Of a stretch of 64,000 bases of DNA, positions 62,495 to 64,000 are shown piece after piece. The position numbers were made by a program, and so were the translations under genes. Source of the DNA: Allohoeflea poritis (GTDB taxonomy: Bacteria; Pseudomonadota; Alphaproteobacteria; Rhizobiales; Rhizobiaceae); assembly GCF_027889715.1 (NCBI RefSeq), contig NZ_JAPJZH010000002.1, forward strand, positions 124,001-188,000, read 5' to 3'. The notes under the pieces are model-generated. The model did no database searches. It saw only the letters and a program-made list of their open reading frames with translations, and had not been told where the DNA came from. Position 1 is the stretch's first letter. Each line of letters begins with the position of its first letter.

Positions 62495-63400
62495 TCACGT
62501 ATCGAAGTTCAGCCGCTTGAACTGCCGCTCCACGACGCTCAGGAACAGGTGCTTGACCGGATCGATGGCGGTCGTGCCGGATATGATCAGACCGATCTTG
62601 TATTCGCTCAACGCCTTGTGCGACAGTTTGACGAACTTCAGCTCGCCACGCGCGATCTCATCCATGAAACCCATCTTGGTATAGATGCCGACCACCTGCT
62701 TGGACAGGATCGCCTGCTTGGCGATCACCAGCGCATTGGTGAAGATGTGCGTTGAAAGATGCACCGATAGCGATGCCATCTCCTGGTCGAGCAGGGAATG
62801 CCCGGCCCGCGCGTCGATGGTCCTGACCAGCGGATAACCCTCGATATCGTCGACGGTGACGCTGTTTCTTTCAGCCAGCGGATGATCGGGACGCAGGATC
62901 ACCCCGAACGGCGCGGCCTTCTCCGCAAAGACCCGCACGTCCGGGTGCACATAATTGCTGAAGCTGATGCCGATATCGGTATCGCCGGAAACGACAGAAT
63001 TGACGATCGATTCCGGCTGGTCGGTGGTGACCGAAAGGGAGATGCCGGGATAGCGCTCGCCATATTCGGCAAGTACATGCGGCAGGATGCCGAAGGTCAC
63101 TGAATCCAGCGTCTGAATGTTGAGATGTCCGGTCCGCAGGTCCCGGATGTCGTCGATCATCGCCTTGATCCGGTCGAAATCGTAGAGGGTCTTGCGGCAG
63201 TGCTCGAGCACCAGCTTGCCTGCCGGCGTGATCTCGACACCCTCCGGTGAGCGGTCGAGCAGCCGGATCCCGAGCATTTCCTCGATATTGATGATCTTGC
63301 GGTTGACGGATGTCGAAGACACATTGAGCAGGTTCGCCGCCTTGCGGATCGACCCTTGCCTTGCGACCTCGTCCAGATAGCGCAGAAAGACCGTATGCAT
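62495..63400 (-). CDS. LysR-family transcriptional regulator
   Basis: A 301-residue LysR-type protein. ATG 63400 follows GAGAGGG; the frame is open upstream into the divergent gene's control region. The winged helix MHTVFLRYLDEVARQGSIRKAANLLNVSSTSVNRKIINIEEMLGIRL opens the protein, followed by a binding domain from about residue 85 (GHLNIQTLDSVTFGILPHVL). It is divergent from the ABC binding-protein gene at 63554, its probable target, and a LysR-type dyad lies between the two genes. Confidence 0.9.
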   Translation of the reverse strand: MHTVFLRYLDEVARQGSIRKAANLLNVSSTSVNRKIINIEEMLGIRLLDRSPEGVEITPAGKLVLEHCRKTLYDFDRIKAMIDDIRDLRTGHLNIQTLDSVTFGILPHVLAEYGERYPGISLSVTTDQPESIVNSVVSGDTDIGISFSNYVHPDVRVFAEKAAPFGVILRPDHPLAERNSVTVDDIEGYPLVRTIDARAGHSLLDQEMASLSVHLSTHIFTNALVIAKQAILSKQVVGIYTKMGFMDEIARGELKFVKLSHKALSEYKIGLIISGTTAIDPVKHLFLSVVERQFKRLNFDT

Positions 63401-63414
63401 TGTGCCCTCTCGAG

Positions 63415-63435
63415 GTGGTGCATTTTTTGCACCAC
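63415..63435. promoter_or_regulatory. LysR-type operator in a divergent promoter region
   Basis: GTGGTGCA (63415-63422) and TGCACCAC (63428-63435) are perfect 8-base arms around TTTTT. The dyad core T-N11-A spans 63419-63431 (TGCA-TTTTT-TGCA). It lies 15 bases from the lysR start and 119 from the binding-protein start. Confidence 0.75.
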
Positions 63436-63553
63436 TGTTGGCTAATTTTGCTCCTTCTTGCCTCACCTGAATCATGGCTAAAGTCAAGTCGGGAGGAACG
63501 GGTCCTGCCGTTCGCGCTGCGATCGGCCCATGACCCCAAATTTGGAGACACGA

Positions 63554-64000
63554 ATGACAAACAGGGTGAACACGAACATTCAACGCCGCACGCTTCTGAA
63601 GGGAATGGGCGTTGCCGCCGGAGCGGCCTTTACCGGCACGATGATCAGCATCGACAAGGCGGCCGCCGCGGACGAATTCAAGGTGACCATGCAGCTCGGC
63701 TGGCTGGCCTCGAACGGTATCCTCGGCGAAGTCGCCGCCGACAAGCTCGGCTATTACAAGGAAGAGGGCCTGAGCCTCGAGATCGTTCCGGGCGGCCCGA
63801 ATATCGACGGCGTTGCCTCCGTCGCCTCAGGCCGTGCCAATCTCGGCTCAATCTCGTCGAGCCCGTCGCTGATGCTGGCCCGCGCTGCCGGTATTCCGAT
63901 CAAATGTATTGCCGCCGGCTACCAGCAGCACCCCTTCACCTATTTCTCGCTGACCGACAATCCGGTCAGGGCTCCGAAGGATCTCGTCGGCAAGAAGGTC
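63554..64000 (+). CDS. NMT1/SsuA-like ABC transporter substrate-binding protein (truncated by window end)
   Basis: The frame is open from ATG 63554 to the window edge, 149 codons, with GGAG upstream of the start. The N-terminus has a twin-arginine-like signal (NIQRRTLLKGMG, then a hydrophobic segment ending IDKAAAADE), so export by Tat is likely. The mature part begins FKVTMQLGWLASNGILGEVAADKLGYYKEEGLSLEIVPGG, the typical nitrate/taurine/thiamine-precursor (NMT1/SsuA) binding-protein start. It should be the first gene of an ABC importer continuing past the window. The ligand is unknown. Confidence 0.88.
   Translation, partial: MTNRVNTNIQRRTLLKGMGVAAGAAFTGTMISIDKAAAADEFKVTMQLGWLASNGILGEVAADKLGYYKEEGLSLEIVPGGPNIDGVASVASGRANLGSISSSPSLMLARAAGIPIKCIAAGYQQHPFTYFSLTDNPVRAPKDLVGKKV

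Noticed and set aside
1-64000. CRISPR arrays, tRNA or rRNA genes, insertion sequences and phage attachment sites
   Set aside because: No regularly spaced repeats, tRNA-like cloverleaf, transposase or integrase gene was seen in either strand.

Overview
The window is GC-rich, densely packed bacterial DNA, about 60 protein genes with short gaps and many ATGA/TGATG overlaps. The gene content (heterotetrameric sarcosine oxidase, TRAP and tripartite tricarboxylate importers, a FrcA-type single-NBD sugar ABC system, GlxA/GbdR-like regulator, narK-narGHJI with a Dnr/NarR-like regulator) points to a metabolically versatile, facultatively nitrate-respiring alphaproteobacterium, probably Hyphomicrobiales or a relative. 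That assignment is inference from gene content only. I saw no rRNA, tRNA, CRISPR array, insertion sequence or phage gene.

Left third (1-29.6 kb): an organic-acid catabolic island. 22-4832 carries a BadH-like alicyclic hydroxyacyl-CoA dehydrogenase, a crotonase-family protein, a transglutaminase-like protein, an AliA-like acyl-CoA ligase and a hydrolase. 5152-8820 holds a flavodoxin-fold oxidoreductase, an AraC-type regulator, a nitronate monooxygenase-family flavoprotein and an NmrA-like protein. 9100-13818 has a MaoC/HTD2-like hydratase divergent from a class III CoA-transferase, an acyl-CoA dehydrogenase and an MmgE/PrpD protein. 14010-17711 has a Gfo/Idh dehydrogenase, a flavin reductase divergent from a luciferase-like monooxygenase, and a PcaD-like hydrolase. 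17718-29559 is uptake: LysR, an AEC transporter, MarR, a TRAP transporter (DctPQM), an AhpD-like protein, a tripartite tricarboxylate transporter (TctCBA), another Gfo/Idh enzyme and a signal-less DctP-like protein. Together they look like import of one or several carboxylates, CoA activation, beta-oxidation-like and oxygenase steps.

Middle (29.6-43.2 kb): a minus-strand nitrate respiration operon narK1-narK2-narG-narH-narJ-narI followed by a parvulin isomerase, a hemerythrin-like protein, a beta carbonic anhydrase and a DUF2478 protein. A perfect FNR-type box (42358-42371) lies in front of narK1, and a divergent Crp/Fnr regulator without Fe-S cysteines keeps an FNR-like recognition helix.

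Right third (43.3-64 kb): an SDR gene and a GlxA-type regulator precede soxB-soxD-soxA-soxG-fhs (sarcosine demethylation and one-carbon transfer to tetrahydrofolate); the delta subunit has lost most of its usual zinc ligands. Next come an ABC-2 exporter pair and a minus-strand operon of a ROK regulator, M20 amidohydrolase, sugar-type ABC importer and a YhfX-like PLP enzyme, a combination whose substrate I cannot name. A secreted calcineurin-type phosphoesterase with a possible Pho box, a LysR regulator and a divergent, truncated NMT1/SsuA-like substrate-binding protein complete the window.
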